18,101 nucleotides of DNA, from the NCBI GenBank assembly GCA_021795255.1, contig JAJYPQ010000036.1:1-18101 (forward strand). Direction: 5' to 3'. Positions 1 through 9,030 of the stretch are shown here, one piece after another. The stretch's first letter is position 1. Each line of letters opens with the position of its first letter. Position numbers and translations under genes: made by a program. The notes under the pieces were generated by a model. It made no database searches and had not been told where the DNA came from. It saw nothing but the letters and a program-made list of their open reading frames with translations. This stretch comes from Pseudomonadota bacterium (GTDB taxonomy: Bacteria; Pseudomonadota; Gammaproteobacteria; Acidiferrobacterales; Acidiferrobacteraceae).

Positions 1-1
1 C

Positions 2-970
2 CCAGTGCCCGGCTACACGCGCTTTAGCGTCCGCAAAGAGGTGGTGTGGGCCGCGCACTGGCTCAACCACCACATCGCCCCACCGGGCAAGAAGGTCCAG
101 GTCCTCCAATGGTCCGGTGACTGCGATCCGGACGCTCGTGCAGTCGCGCTCGCCTATAAGATCGGGCTTACCAACGTTAATGGGGGCGGCGCCACCATTA
201 CGAATGCCAAACCGTTTCTCACTAAGGTCCGCGGACTGGGCATCCAGAAGGGTCGCTATTTCCAGGTCTATGCACCGATGCAAGATGAGAACGTCTATAC
301 ACACAGCTGGACGAGTCCCTTCTACTACGGCTATATCCGCGCCCTCCAGACCTTTCGCCTCACCGACCGCCCGCGGCGACTGAAACCGCTCGATATCTAT
401 TACCACTTTTACTCGGGGGCGCGCGTCGCCGGTCTGAGGGCACTGAAGACGGTACTGTCTTGGGCGGTGCGCCAGCCGACGACACCGGTCTTTCTGAGCC
501 AGTTCGCTCATATTGCCGTCGATTTCAACCATACCGTCGTCGCCCGTACTCGCCACGGCTGGCTGATCACCGCCAACGGTGCCGACCAGGAGTTGCGGAT
601 TCCGCGCACCATGGGCTATCCGGACCTGCATCGTTCGGTGGGGGTCGCTGGTTTCAATGACCACCTGCGCGTGCGTTATATCACGATCGCCCCCCATAGC
701 CGCACGCGGTTAGTGCTCCGTCACACACGACCGCAACAGCCGTATCTGCGCGACGCCAACGCGCCCCTGACATTCAGTCGCCGGTCTGCCGGCCTCTGGC
801 AGTTCGGGCTGCGTGGTCATCTGCCACTCTTCGTACAATTGGGCGGTGCCGCTGGCTGCCGGATCACGGCCAACGGTCAGGCGGTGACTACCCACACCGT
901 GGGATCTCTTACGACCTTCACCTTGGATCAATACTATGGCCACTTTTCCGTCATTTGTTCACACCCCTGA
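2..970 (+). CDS. pelA: PelA C-terminal part (Pel polysaccharide deacetylase/hydrolase), 5' end outside window
   Basis: The frame is open from the first bases of the window to TGA at 968-970, so this is the last ~322 residues of a longer protein; the GTG at position 5 is not a convincing start. Family knowledge: PelA is a periplasmic protein of about 950 residues, with an N-terminal glycoside hydrolase and a C-terminal polysaccharide deacetylase that partly deacetylates Pel before export. Visible here are PelA-like deacetylase-region segments such as QWSGDCDPD, a GLTNVNGGG stretch and IYYHFYSG, then a beta-rich C-terminal domain. The catalytic metal-binding residues would lie upstream and cannot be checked. 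The 3' end overlaps the next gene by 35 bases, which suggests coupled translation. The PelB-G homologues that follow support the call strongly. Confidence 0.85.
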   Translation, partial: PVPGYTRFSVRKEVVWAAHWLNHHIAPPGKKVQVLQWSGDCDPDARAVALAYKIGLTNVNGGGATITNAKPFLTKVRGLGIQKGRYFQVYAPMQDENVYTHSWTSPFYYGYIRALQTFRLTDRPRRLKPLDIYYHFYSGARVAGLRALKTVLSWAVRQPTTPVFLSQFAHIAVDFNHTVVARTRHGWLITANGADQELRIPRTMGYPDLHRSVGVAGFNDHLRVRYITIAPHSRTRLVLRHTRPQQPYLRDANAPLTFSRRSAGLWQFGLRGHLPLFVQLGGAAGCRITANGQAVTTHTVGSLTTFTLDQYYGHFSVICSHP

Positions 971-1802
971 GCGGGAGCGACTCGCGCCGCTTGGGCTTGT
1001 GCTCGGCCTAGCGGCGGGCGTCCTGCTCACGTTGGCGATCCTTTTTGATCCGCAGGCGTTCATGGCGCGCGTGCGCGCCAGTGGCCATGGCGCTGTCACC
1101 CTCTATTTTATGCAGGCGCTGCTGGCCTCGACCAACAACAACGATCTGCGGCTGTTGCTGACGCGTCGCGAGATCGACGCCGGCCACTACAGTCAGGCCC
1201 TCCGAACCCTGAAGCCACTCATCAAGGTGCCCAGCACGCGTCTCTATCGGCAGGCGGTGCGTTGGCTCACCTACAGCGATCTTCTGGCCGTCACCTTTTC
1301 ACACCCCGCCGGCAGCCCGGCACGGCGTGCGGGCGAACATCAATTGCGGCTCATGACCCCGGCCCTGCGGACTGAGGTCCACGGACTGCGGCTTGAGAAA
1401 CTGGCCCGCGACGCGATCAACCTGCACGATGGCACAACCGCGATCGCCATCTACGAGCAATTAGCCGCCCAACATATTAGCGGGCGCGCCCGCTACTACG
1501 GACTGGCCGCCCGTGCCGCGATTGGCCTGCAACGGGACCGCGAGGCAGCCACGCTCTATTTCGGGGCCCAGGCATTCGCGCGCTCACCGGCACGCCAACG
1601 ATACTACTTCGAGCACGCCCTTGAGGCCCTCGAACGGCATAACGAGATGCACCGCGCCGTGCGTGCTGCCCGCGCCAACCTAGGCGCATTATGGGACAAT
1701 ACGAGCGTGCTGCGGTTTTTGGTGGTGCTGGCGGAACGCGCCAACGAACCGGGGGTGGCCGCTCATTACGCCCGCGAACTGACGCAGATCCGCAACGCGT
1801 GA
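936..1802 (+). CDS. pelB: PelB N-terminal half: inner-membrane-anchored TPR protein
   Basis: A 288-residue protein with a short cytoplasmic N-terminus, one hydrophobic segment at about residues 17-37 and no clear signal-peptidase site. Helical repeats of TPR type follow (for example around YSQALRTLKPLIK and AIAIYEQLAAQH). It occupies the place of the N-terminal portion of PelB, which in Pseudomonas aeruginosa is a single protein of ~1190 residues with TPRs and a C-terminal porin. Inference: it is a membrane-tethered periplasmic scaffold that would hold PelA or the exporting polymer near the synthase. The ATG lies inside the end of pelA (35-base overlap) and the TGA overlaps the GTG of the next gene, so all three are probably translated together. 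The symbol pelB is given by position and architecture; this half alone is not a full PelB. Confidence 0.75.
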   Translation: MATFPSFVHTPERERLAPLGLVLGLAAGVLLTLAILFDPQAFMARVRASGHGAVTLYFMQALLASTNNNDLRLLLTRREIDAGHYSQALRTLKPLIKVPSTRLYRQAVRWLTYSDLLAVTFSHPAGSPARRAGEHQLRLMTPALRTEVHGLRLEKLARDAINLHDGTTAIAIYEQLAAQHISGRARYYGLAARAAIGLQRDREAATLYFGAQAFARSPARQRYYFEHALEALERHNEMHRAVRAARANLGALWDNTSVLRFLVVLAERANEPGVAAHYARELTQIRNA

Positions 1803-4645
1803 AACGCATCGGCACCATAGTCGCGGCCAGCGCCTGGATCCTGCTGACTATCACACCGCTTGCGACGGCTGTCCAGACCGCACTGCCTTCGGCGGCGCTG
1901 CCGCCCCCCCCGTTGCCGCTGACGGCCGCCGCTATTCCGCTGCCTCACGAGCCCTATAACACCGCCGACTACACGCTAGCATTCCATGTGTTTCTAAACG
2001 ACCATCGGGTCGCCGATGCGTGCGGGATTGCGGTCGCGGCCGTGCGCGCCCGTCCGCACAGCCAGCTCTGGCGGCGACGGCTCGCACGCACTGCCTTGTG
2101 GCTGGGTCATCAGCGCTTAGCCTTGCGCGAACTGAGCTATCTGGCGTTGCACGGCGATACCGCAGCGTTAAAACCAGCGATTGCCCTGGCCAGTGGCCTG
2201 TCGGCCTTCACGCGACTGACGGCCTTACTCGCGCTCAAGCTGCGGATTGCCCCCAATCATCATTTGATTATTGCTATGAGTGGGATCTACCAACTTCAGG
2301 GTCATCCCCGTCATGCCATCGCACTTTTGCAGTGGGCGCTCCGCACGCGCCCGCGACGGCGCTATCTTTGGGAGATCGCCGTCCTCTACCACACCCTCGG
2401 CGAAAACCGACGCGAGATGGTCATACTCAAGCGCTACGAGCATCGTTATGGTCCGTCGGCCCGCGATCTACTTGCCCAAGCCTCACTTCTGTATCTGGCC
2501 GGCCACACCGGTGCGGCCTATCACCTCCTCTACCGGCACCGCCACCGTATTGCCGATCAGAACTTCGCCTACTGGCATACGCTAGGCGCGCTGGCGTGGC
2601 TCTACCAGAACTTCCCGATCGCCCGACACGCGAGCCACATCCTTTACCGTGAAGGCTTAGCTACGCGCGGCGACCTAGTCCATCTTATTTTGTTGAGCAA
2701 GGGCCGCCATCCGCGTACCGCCTTCGTTATGGCCGAAACTGGGCTACGCCGCTACCAGCGCCCGTTTTTCTTCTTCGCGATGCTAAGCATTGCCGAGCAA
2801 CAAGGCTCCCGCCGGCTTCTGATCAAGACCTTTGCCGCGGTGACCCCGGCGGAGCGGCAGATATTGATGGCCAACCCATACTACTGGACTGGCTATGCCC
2901 GCTACTTTGCCCTGAAGGGCGAGAATGCCCGCGCCGAGCGGGCCTATCAGGCAGCACTGACGAAGTTCCCGGATGACGATGCGGTCATGGCCTCGTACCT
3001 GTGGTTCCTGGTCGATACCGGTCATGCGCAGGAATTGGCGCGCGTACTGCCCCGCTGGGCGCCCTGGGTCGACCACGATCGGACATTATGGACACCATAT
3101 GGATTAAGTTACTTGGCGCTCAACAATCCCCGGTTGGCACGGCCGTATTTCTTTGCGCTGCTGCGCCGCGCCCCAGGCGACCCCTCGCTGCTGCTCGCCT
3201 GTGCCGATACCCTACGCAAGGAGGGGCGCACCGGCGAGGCAATACAGCTCGAACGGCGCGCGTGGGATATTATCGCCACCCATCCTCGTCTGCAGGCGGC
3301 TCGCAACGCGCTGCGGGAACGCGCGCGGCTTGCCTATGATCTCGCCATAGCCCCCCAGACCGTGCCGCTCATGCAAGCGCTGGCCACACACCCCAAGTCC
3401 GGTGGGCGGGGCGCGATCTTAAGCTACGCGTTGACCCATTCGGCCTACCCACTGGCCAGACTGTGGCTTTTGACCTACCCCGCTCACGACCGCAAGCCGC
3501 CCTGGGCGCGCCTGGCGGTAGCCCTGGCGTATCACGATGCCACCACCATCGCCCACCTCCTCGCCACTGACAGCGACGTATTGCCGCGCAGTGATCGTGT
3601 GACCGCCGCCCGCCGGAGCGGCGAACTGCCGCGCGCGCAGACCTTAGCTTTTAATAGCCTCAGCGAAAGTCGCGAAGACTGGCCGTTGGTGCGCCAAAAC
3701 CGACAACTGCTGCTGGCCGGGGCCGACAACATCGGTGGCCGTTTCCAGGTCCTGCACAGTTCCGGCTTCGCGGCCATCATGAGCCGCGTGCAAGTTCGCC
3801 ATTTTCTGACTGCGGGTTTCGCGATCGGGGTCGAGGCCAACAACAATAGCCAGCGCGTGACCAACCCGAGCTTGATCGCTATGGTTCCGGCCACGGACCG
3901 TTCGGCGCAGGTGATGCTTGCTACCCAGCAGACGTCCGGGCACTACGCCATCAGCGTTGGTGAACGCACAGCACTGACGCATTTTTTATACGGGGAAATC
4001 GACTACGGGACCCGGTTGTCGGCCGATACCCGCGTGCATATCACCGGACGCTTGAAGGAGCGTGCCTATGATCTTCCCTCGCTTTATATCGCCGGCACGC
4101 GCAGCGGCCTTACAGTACGGACCGAAAGTGCCTGGACACCTCGTGACTCGACGACGGTGCGGCTTGCCTACCGAAGGCTGGCGGCGCAAGGCGGCGGGTT
4201 TCTGGCCGATGGCGAGATCGGGGCCGTCGATTATGCCCATAAATTCCGTCTCGACTACCCCGACTTTACCGTCGGTAGTGGCGTTGAGGTCGCCCGCTAC
4301 CAAGGCACCACGACGCTGCCACAGCAATTGCGGCCTTTGGTACCCAATGGAGAAAACGGCATTGGCTTTTTTGTGCCGCAGAGCTTTATCCAGGGGAGCG
4401 TCGACCTCCGCTTCGGCGCTCGTTACCTGCGTCATTATGCGCCTGACCTGCGGCCGTTTGCCGATCTTGATATCTTCGATAATAGCGTCACCCACGCTGG
4501 CTACGACTTGACGGTCGGCGTGGCCCTACCGGTCTTCGGCCCTGATCATTTGGCTTTTTACTACTATCGGGGCCAAGGCGGCCTGGGCATTAACAACCGC
4601 ACGCAGTATGTCGGCGTGCGGTACACCTATCTCTTTAAACCCTGA
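1799..4645 (+). CDS. pelB: PelB C-terminal half: secreted TPR protein with outer-membrane beta-barrel
   Basis: I chose the GTG at 1799 because it overlaps the preceding TGA (GTGA) and opens a good Sec signal peptide: KR, a hydrophobic core over residues 7-21, and an A-T-A cleavage site after about residue 24. An upstream start at 1691 would bury that signal behind an Arg-rich stretch. The 948-residue product has a Pro/Leu-rich linker, then TPR-type helical repeats to roughly residue 620. A C-terminal region of ~310 residues of alternating strands (about nt 3690-4642) ends in VGVRYTYLFKP, as expected for an outer-membrane porin. Family role: PelB guides Pel through the periplasm, binds PelA through its TPRs and forms the exit pore with PelC. 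The separate signal peptide is the unusual point, since PelB is normally one polypeptide. Confidence 0.85.
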   Translation: MKRIGTIVAASAWILLTITPLATAVQTALPSAALPPPPLPLTAAAIPLPHEPYNTADYTLAFHVFLNDHRVADACGIAVAAVRARPHSQLWRRRLARTALWLGHQRLALRELSYLALHGDTAALKPAIALASGLSAFTRLTALLALKLRIAPNHHLIIAMSGIYQLQGHPRHAIALLQWALRTRPRRRYLWEIAVLYHTLGENRREMVILKRYEHRYGPSARDLLAQASLLYLAGHTGAAYHLLYRHRHRIADQNFAYWHTLGALAWLYQNFPIARHASHILYREGLATRGDLVHLILLSKGRHPRTAFVMAETGLRRYQRPFFFFAMLSIAEQQGSRRLLIKTFAAVTPAERQILMANPYYWTGYARYFALKGENARAERAYQAALTKFPDDDAVMASYLWFLVDTGHAQELARVLPRWAPWVDHDRTLWTPYGLSYLALNNPRLARPYFFALLRRAPGDPSLLLACADTLRKEGRTGEAIQLERRAWDIIATHPRLQAARNALRERARLAYDLAIAPQTVPLMQALATHPKSGGRGAILSYALTHSAYPLARLWLLTYPAHDRKPPWARLAVALAYHDATTIAHLLATDSDVLPRSDRVTAARRSGELPRAQTLAFNSLSESREDWPLVRQNRQLLLAGADNIGGRFQVLHSSGFAAIMSRVQVRHFLTAGFAIGVEANNNSQRVTNPSLIAMVPATDRSAQVMLATQQTSGHYAISVGERTALTHFLYGEIDYGTRLSADTRVHITGRLKERAYDLPSLYIAGTRSGLTVRTESAWTPRDSTTVRLAYRRLAAQGGGFLADGEIGAVDYAHKFRLDYPDFTVGSGVEVARYQGTTTLPQQLRPLVPNGENGIGFFVPQSFIQGSVDLRFGARYLRHYAPDLRPFADLDIFDNSVTHAGYDLTVGVALPVFGPDHLAFYYYRGQGGLGINNRTQYVGVRYTYLFKP

Positions 4646-4654
4646 GGAAATTGT

Positions 4655-5176
4655 ATGAAAATCCTGCGAAACTTGACGATAGTCGCGGCCGCCGCCGCGC
4701 TCTCGGCATGCGCAACCGATGCCTTGCATGCCAGTCCCCATCCGGCGATTGTGCGCACGGCGACTACGGCGGTGCTGCCCTTTGCCAACTACACGACCAC
4801 ACCCGGGGCCGGCGAGCGTGCGGCGTCGATCACCACGAGTCTGCTTATGACCCATGGACTGGCTCACACCCTCGTCGTCAATGCCGGTGCAAGCAATGGC
4901 CTGCCGCTTGAACGCCTACCGAATATCCCTGCCGCGCTCGCGCGCGCTGGTCGCATTGGCGCCCGCTACGCGATGGAAGGTTCGGTCGAAGAATGGCGCT
5001 ATACGATTGGCCTCGACGGCGAACCGGCAGTTGCTGTGACGTTGAACCTCGTCGATGTGCGTACGGGTCAGACACTCTGGACCGCCACCGGCAGTCGCAG
5101 CGGCAACCCGCGGGAAAGCGTCGGCGTACTGGCCGAGGACACCGTCAACGCCATGCTCAATAGGCTGCTGCCGTGA
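4655..5176 (+). CDS. pelC: PelC outer-membrane lipoprotein
   Basis: This 173-residue protein matches the usual PelC length (~170). The N-terminus MKILRN, a hydrophobic run and the lipobox LSAC (residues 16-19) predict processing by signal peptidase II at Cys19. Ala at +2 is compatible with Lol sorting to the outer membrane. The mature part shows AVLPFANYTTTPGAGE, an EGSVEEWRY segment and a late LVDVRTGQTLW strand, the fold typical of small lipoproteins of this type. Known role: PelC forms a dodecameric ring at the inner face of the outer membrane that funnels the cationic polymer into the PelB barrel. A GAGGAAA Shine-Dalgarno lies just before the ATG, 9 bases after pelB ends. Its stop overlaps the GTG of pelD (GTGA). 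Confidence 0.9.
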   Translation: MKILRNLTIVAAAAALSACATDALHASPHPAIVRTATTAVLPFANYTTTPGAGERAASITTSLLMTHGLAHTLVVNAGASNGLPLERLPNIPAALARAGRIGARYAMEGSVEEWRYTIGLDGEPAVAVTLNLVDVRTGQTLWTATGSRSGNPRESVGVLAEDTVNAMLNRLLP

Positions 5177-6492
5177 TAACCGGCCGCTTCCCTGGGGCCC
5201 GACCTGGCCGACGCGCGTGGCTCGAGGCAGTGGCCATTCCGCTGATCGCCCTGCTGCTGACCTACGCGTTGCGGCCACAGGATCCGTTTTTGTTTAAGGA
5301 ACCCTTTCCGTGGCTATGGCTGGCGCCAGCGTTGGTGGCCTTGCGTTATGGATTGGGGCCCGGAGCGCTGTCGACCGCAGTCTTGGTGTTGGCGTTTGCC
5401 GCCAATCGTGTGGGCGCCTTGGTGACGCCGGCCTGGCCAGAAGGCCAGTTTCTGGGCGGCTTTGTGTTGACGCTCTTGTGCGGTGAGTATGGTTCAACGT
5501 GGATGTTGCGCCTGCGCCGCGCCGAACAACAGTCCGAATATGCTGATCAGCAACTGGAGGGGCTCACACGCACGCTGCACATCACACGCTTGTCCCATGA
5601 TCGGCTTGAACAAAGCGTGATAAGCAAACCGGTGACGCTGCGCGATTCCTTGGCCGACCTGCGGCACGCGTTAGTCGCGAACGCGGGCGCTATCGAAGGT
5701 GTCGTGGGCGAGCGCCTGCTACATTTGGCGACCTATCATGGTGGCTTTGAGCGCGCCGCCCTTTATCGCGCCCATGAGGGGATCTTAGACCCGGTCGCGA
5801 CCGCCACCATCGGCACCATGCCGCCGCTGGCCGTGGACGACGTGCTCGTGAGCCGCTGTCTCACTGACCGCGTCACAACTTACTGGGCCGTCAACACCCT
5901 CGAAGACGGCGAGCAGAGCGACTATCTGGTGGCGGTGCCAGCACGTGCCGCTGATGGCACCCTGATCGGACTTTTAGTCGTGGCGGAAATGCCCTTTCTA
6001 TTTCTGACTGAGGAAAACTTGCTGGCCGTCAGTGTGCTGCTCGCCTACTTTGCCGACGAGATATGGGCCGCGCGGACCTGCCAGACCATAACGCGCCAGT
6101 GGCCCGACTGCCCCCCACGATTCGCCGCCGAGGTCTTGAAACTGCAACACGTTGCGCAAGCGCTCGGCCTCGAAAGTACGCTAGTGACAGTAACCTTGAG
6201 TCCGCATGTCAGTCGCGGAAAAATGATCATGGATCTCGAGGCCCTGGCCCGCGGCCTTGACATCACGTGGCGCACCGAGCGTGACGACCTAGTGATCCTC
6301 GTTACCCTTATGCCCTTTAGCAATGAGACAGTCGCGGCTGGCTACATTCACCGGGCGCAGGCGCGGCTCACCGAAAGCGGCGCCACGGCCGCCAACCCAG
6401 GCGGCGCGATATTTCGCACCGCGAGCTTGAACACAAAAACCCAGGCCGCAGCGGTCCTGACGGCGTTGATTGGCACCCCCGATGCTGCCTGA
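5173..6492 (+). CDS. pelD: PelD c-di-GMP receptor of the Pel synthase complex
   Basis: A 439-residue inner-membrane protein. About four hydrophobic helices lie in residues 17-110, followed by a charged helical linker (115-150), a GAF-like domain (~155-300) and a degenerate GGDEF domain (~310-435). There is no GGDEF catalytic motif, so no diguanylate cyclase activity is expected. The inhibitory-site RxxD is present as R360-G-L-D363, with a further Arg at 394 and an Arg in TLRDSL (157). These match in spacing the P. aeruginosa c-di-GMP ligands R367, D370, R402 and R161. Role: binding of c-di-GMP switches on polymerisation by PelF together with PelE and PelG. The GTG start overlaps the pelC stop; translation is probably coupled. 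Post-translational control by c-di-GMP is therefore predicted to be intact. Confidence 0.92.
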   Translation: MITGRFPGARPGRRAWLEAVAIPLIALLLTYALRPQDPFLFKEPFPWLWLAPALVALRYGLGPGALSTAVLVLAFAANRVGALVTPAWPEGQFLGGFVLTLLCGEYGSTWMLRLRRAEQQSEYADQQLEGLTRTLHITRLSHDRLEQSVISKPVTLRDSLADLRHALVANAGAIEGVVGERLLHLATYHGGFERAALYRAHEGILDPVATATIGTMPPLAVDDVLVSRCLTDRVTTYWAVNTLEDGEQSDYLVAVPARAADGTLIGLLVVAEMPFLFLTEENLLAVSVLLAYFADEIWAARTCQTITRQWPDCPPRFAAEVLKLQHVAQALGLESTLVTVTLSPHVSRGKMIMDLEALARGLDITWRTERDDLVILVTLMPFSNETVAAGYIHRAQARLTESGATAANPGGAIFRTASLNTKTQAAAVLTALIGTPDAA

Positions 6493-7471
6493 ACTCCTAC
6501 GCTATAGCTTGTCCGCGGCCTCGCGGCAGGGATTGAACGTCCCCTTTGAGCACCTCTCCGGCGGCACCGTGCTGGCCCTCATCTGGGTCGCTAATGGATT
6601 TTTGGCCCTGTTCATGGCCCGGCCGCTGGCGACGCTGTTGCCCGCACGCTACCGCGAACCGCGCGCCGCGTGGTTGTTTGGCGTATTGACGGCCGGGATA
6701 CCCGGGTTCGGGTTGCTTGCGAGTCTGGTCATTGCCGGCGGCCTATCGCGACTCGTGCACCTACGCGCTAGCCCCGACCCTGCGATTGTGCGCATCCCGC
6801 CATTTACGATCGAGATGCGCGGCCGCGACCCACACATGGGCGCCGGCGGCGCCTGGGCTATCCTGCGGGCACCCTCGAGCAGCACCAACCGCAGTGTCCG
6901 GGCCCTGCTGGCCTTAGACCCGCGGCTGTCGCGCCAGACGGCGCCTTTGATCCGCGAAGCCTTACGCCACCCTCACGAGGATCTGCGCCTCCTCGCCTAC
7001 GGCCTCCTCGATCAGCGCGAGGGCGACCTGCTCGAGATCATAAACCAGCAGCTCCAGTTGCGGACCGGGGCCAGCGGCATCACGCTTGCGCAGACGGACA
7101 AACGGATTGCCCTTCTGTACTGGGAGCTTTTGTATCAGGATCTGTCACGCGACCATCTGCGGGCTCATGCCATTGGCGAAAGCCGCCGCCATGCGCGGCT
7201 CGCGGTCGCCGTACTCACTGATGACGCGCCGCTCTATGTCTTGCTCGGGCGATTATCTTTGATGGACGGCGATAGCCTAGCGGCATGCGATCATCTCGAA
7301 CGCGCCCTGCAACTGCACACCGCGCCCGGCCAGGTTCTGCCCTATCTGGCGGAGGCCCGTTTCCGCCTGCGCGACATGCGCGGCCTGCGAGCGCTCACCG
7401 CGCGCTTTCCGGCGCTTCTTGATCTCCCCAACATCGGGCCGGTGGCCCGATTCTGGATGGCCCCCTTATGA
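6482..7471 (+). CDS. pelE: PelE inner-membrane TPR protein of the Pel synthase complex
   Basis: Starting at the ATG at 6482 gives 329 residues, the usual PelE size. An in-frame TTG at 6470 would add only four residues. Two hydrophobic segments (about residues 29-46 and 63-88) are followed by a cytoplasmic helical domain with TPR-like repeats, including APLYVLLGRLSLMDGDSLAA near residue 255. Known role: PelE joins PelD, PelF and PelG in the inner-membrane complex; its TPR part is thought to recruit the soluble glycosyltransferase. The gene starts 11 bases before the end of pelD and its TGA overlaps the pelF ATG (ATGA). Sequence identity in this family is low, so the call rests on position, length and architecture. 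Confidence 0.85.
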   Translation: MLPELLRYSLSAASRQGLNVPFEHLSGGTVLALIWVANGFLALFMARPLATLLPARYREPRAAWLFGVLTAGIPGFGLLASLVIAGGLSRLVHLRASPDPAIVRIPPFTIEMRGRDPHMGAGGAWAILRAPSSSTNRSVRALLALDPRLSRQTAPLIREALRHPHEDLRLLAYGLLDQREGDLLEIINQQLQLRTGASGITLAQTDKRIALLYWELLYQDLSRDHLRAHAIGESRRHARLAVAVLTDDAPLYVLLGRLSLMDGDSLAACDHLERALQLHTAPGQVLPYLAEARFRLRDMRGLRALTARFPALLDLPNIGPVARFWMAPL

Positions 7472-9021
7472 CTATCGACCTGCCCCGCGCAACCGACGCC
7501 GATATCGTGCTGTTACTCGAAGGAACCTTCCCTTACGTAAGCGGTGGTGTTTCGAGCTGGGTGAACCAGATGATCACGGGCATGCCGGAATATCGCTTCG
7601 GAGTGGTGTTCCTCGGTAGCCGACCGGAAGACTACGGTGCCATCCAATACGTCTTTCCCGCTAATCTTGTACACGTCGAGACGCATTATCTATTCGCACC
7701 GGCGACCGAGCACGCTCCCGAGCGGCGCACGCCGCCGCCCAGCGCCCAGGCCGCACGCTGTCTGCATGCCATTCATGAGCCGTTGCGGGCTCGGACACCG
7801 CTACCGGCGGAATTTCAAAATCTCGACTTTTATCTGAAAAAAGGCGTCGGCTTGAGTTTCGGCGAGTTCCTCTACGGTGAGGAAAGCTGGCGCCATATTA
7901 CCGCCATGTATGAACAGCGCTGCACAGACCCATCGTTCGTCGACTATTTCTGGACGGTGCGCAATATGCACCTACCGATCTGGCAGCTGGCGCAGATCGC
8001 ACGTACCCTGATCCCGGCCCGGGTGTATCACACTGTGTCCACGGGCTATGCCGGACTGCTCGGCGCGCTGCTGCGTTGGCACACGCGACGGCCCATGATT
8101 CTGAGCGAGCATGGGATCTACACTAAGGAACGGCGCATAGACCTGCTGAACGCGGCCTGGATCGCCGATCAACGTTCGCGTTTTGAGCGCGATCCGAGCG
8201 AGATTAGCTATTTGCGCGAGCTGTGGATCCGGTTCTTCGAATCCCTGGGGCGCCTGTGCTATGACGCCGCATACAGGACCGTGGCGCTTTTTCCCGAGGC
8301 TCAGGCACGGCAGATTACAGATGGCGCCGATCCGACGCGCAGTCTGGTTATTCCCAACGGTGTCAATATCGCACCGCTTGCACGCCTGCGTACCGCACAT
8401 GACGAAGGGCGACCGCCGGTTTTGTGCCTCCTTGGTCGGGTCGCTCCAATCAAGGATGTCAAGACCTTCATCCGGGCCATGCACGCCGTCGTCAACACCC
8501 TACCGAGCGCCCAGGGCTGGATCGTTGGCCCTGAGTCCGAAGACCCGGAATATGCACTTGAATGCCGTAATCTCGTCGAAAGCCTCGGCCTGACCGGTCG
8601 CATCATCTTTACCGGTTTTCAGCGTATCGCCGAAGTGCTGCCGCGGGTTTCACTACTCGTCTTAAGCTCCATCAGCGAAGGGCTGCCGCTTGTCATTCTC
8701 GAAGGCTTTGCGGCCGGCGTGCCAGCGGTCACCACCGACGTCGGGGCTTGCCGCCGCTTGATCCTCGGCGACAGCCCGGCCGATCAGGCGCTGGGTGCCG
8801 CTGGCGCCCTTGTCGGGATTGCTGATCCGCTGGCGCTGAGCCAAGCAGCCCTGGCGCTTCTCCAGGACAGCGCTCGCTGGCAACAAGCGCGGCAGACGGC
8901 TATGGTCCGCGTGGAGCAGTACTACACCGAAACGTTGATGTTCGAGCGCTACCGCGCCCTCTATGCCGAGACGCACGGTCTTTCTGACGCCCGCGATCCG
9001 GTAACGGCGCCGGGAAACTGA
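7468..9021 (+). CDS. pelF: PelF cytoplasmic GT4-family glycosyltransferase (Pel polymerase)
   Basis: A soluble 517-residue glycosyltransferase without membrane segments; PelF of P. aeruginosa has ~507. The N-terminal Rossmann half begins with LLLEGTFPYVSGGVSSWV, a strongly PelF-like segment, and includes SEHGIYTKERR at about 213-223. The C-terminal nucleotide-sugar half has GRVAPIKD (R324, K329) and the GT4 EX7E motif at E404 and E412, within SEGLPLVILEG. These sit one residue from the catalytic positions reported for P. aeruginosa PelF (R325, K330, E405, E413). It polymerises the GalNAc/GalN-type chain from a UDP-sugar at the inner membrane with PelD, PelE and PelG. The start overlaps the pelE stop. 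All motifs look intact. Confidence 0.95.
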   Translation: MTIDLPRATDADIVLLLEGTFPYVSGGVSSWVNQMITGMPEYRFGVVFLGSRPEDYGAIQYVFPANLVHVETHYLFAPATEHAPERRTPPPSAQAARCLHAIHEPLRARTPLPAEFQNLDFYLKKGVGLSFGEFLYGEESWRHITAMYEQRCTDPSFVDYFWTVRNMHLPIWQLAQIARTLIPARVYHTVSTGYAGLLGALLRWHTRRPMILSEHGIYTKERRIDLLNAAWIADQRSRFERDPSEISYLRELWIRFFESLGRLCYDAAYRTVALFPEAQARQITDGADPTRSLVIPNGVNIAPLARLRTAHDEGRPPVLCLLGRVAPIKDVKTFIRAMHAVVNTLPSAQGWIVGPESEDPEYALECRNLVESLGLTGRIIFTGFQRIAEVLPRVSLLVLSSISEGLPLVILEGFAAGVPAVTTDVGACRRLILGDSPADQALGAAGALVGIADPLALSQAALALLQDSARWQQARQTAMVRVEQYYTETLMFERYRALYAETHGLSDARDPVTAPGN

Positions 9022-9026
9022 GGAGG
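9021..9026 (+). promoter_or_regulatory. Strong ribosome binding site of pelG
   Basis: AGGAGG, sharing its first base with the pelF TGA and ending four bases before the GTG at 9031. It is one of the best Shine-Dalgarno sequences in the operon and fixes the GTG as the pelG start, giving the N-terminus (M)AGIGFELRKLL typical of PelG. Confidence 0.75.
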
Positions 9027-9030
9027 AATT

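Noticed and set aside
1691..1798. Upstream ATG extension of the second pelB gene
   Set aside because: It would add 36 Arg/Gly-rich residues that overlap the preceding gene by 112 bases and hide the signal peptide that begins at GTG 1799.
2020..2652. 210-codon open frame on the + strand inside pelB
   Set aside because: It is an alternative frame of the TPR-coding region of pelB, Arg/Pro/Ser-rich, with no family resemblance and no good ribosome site.
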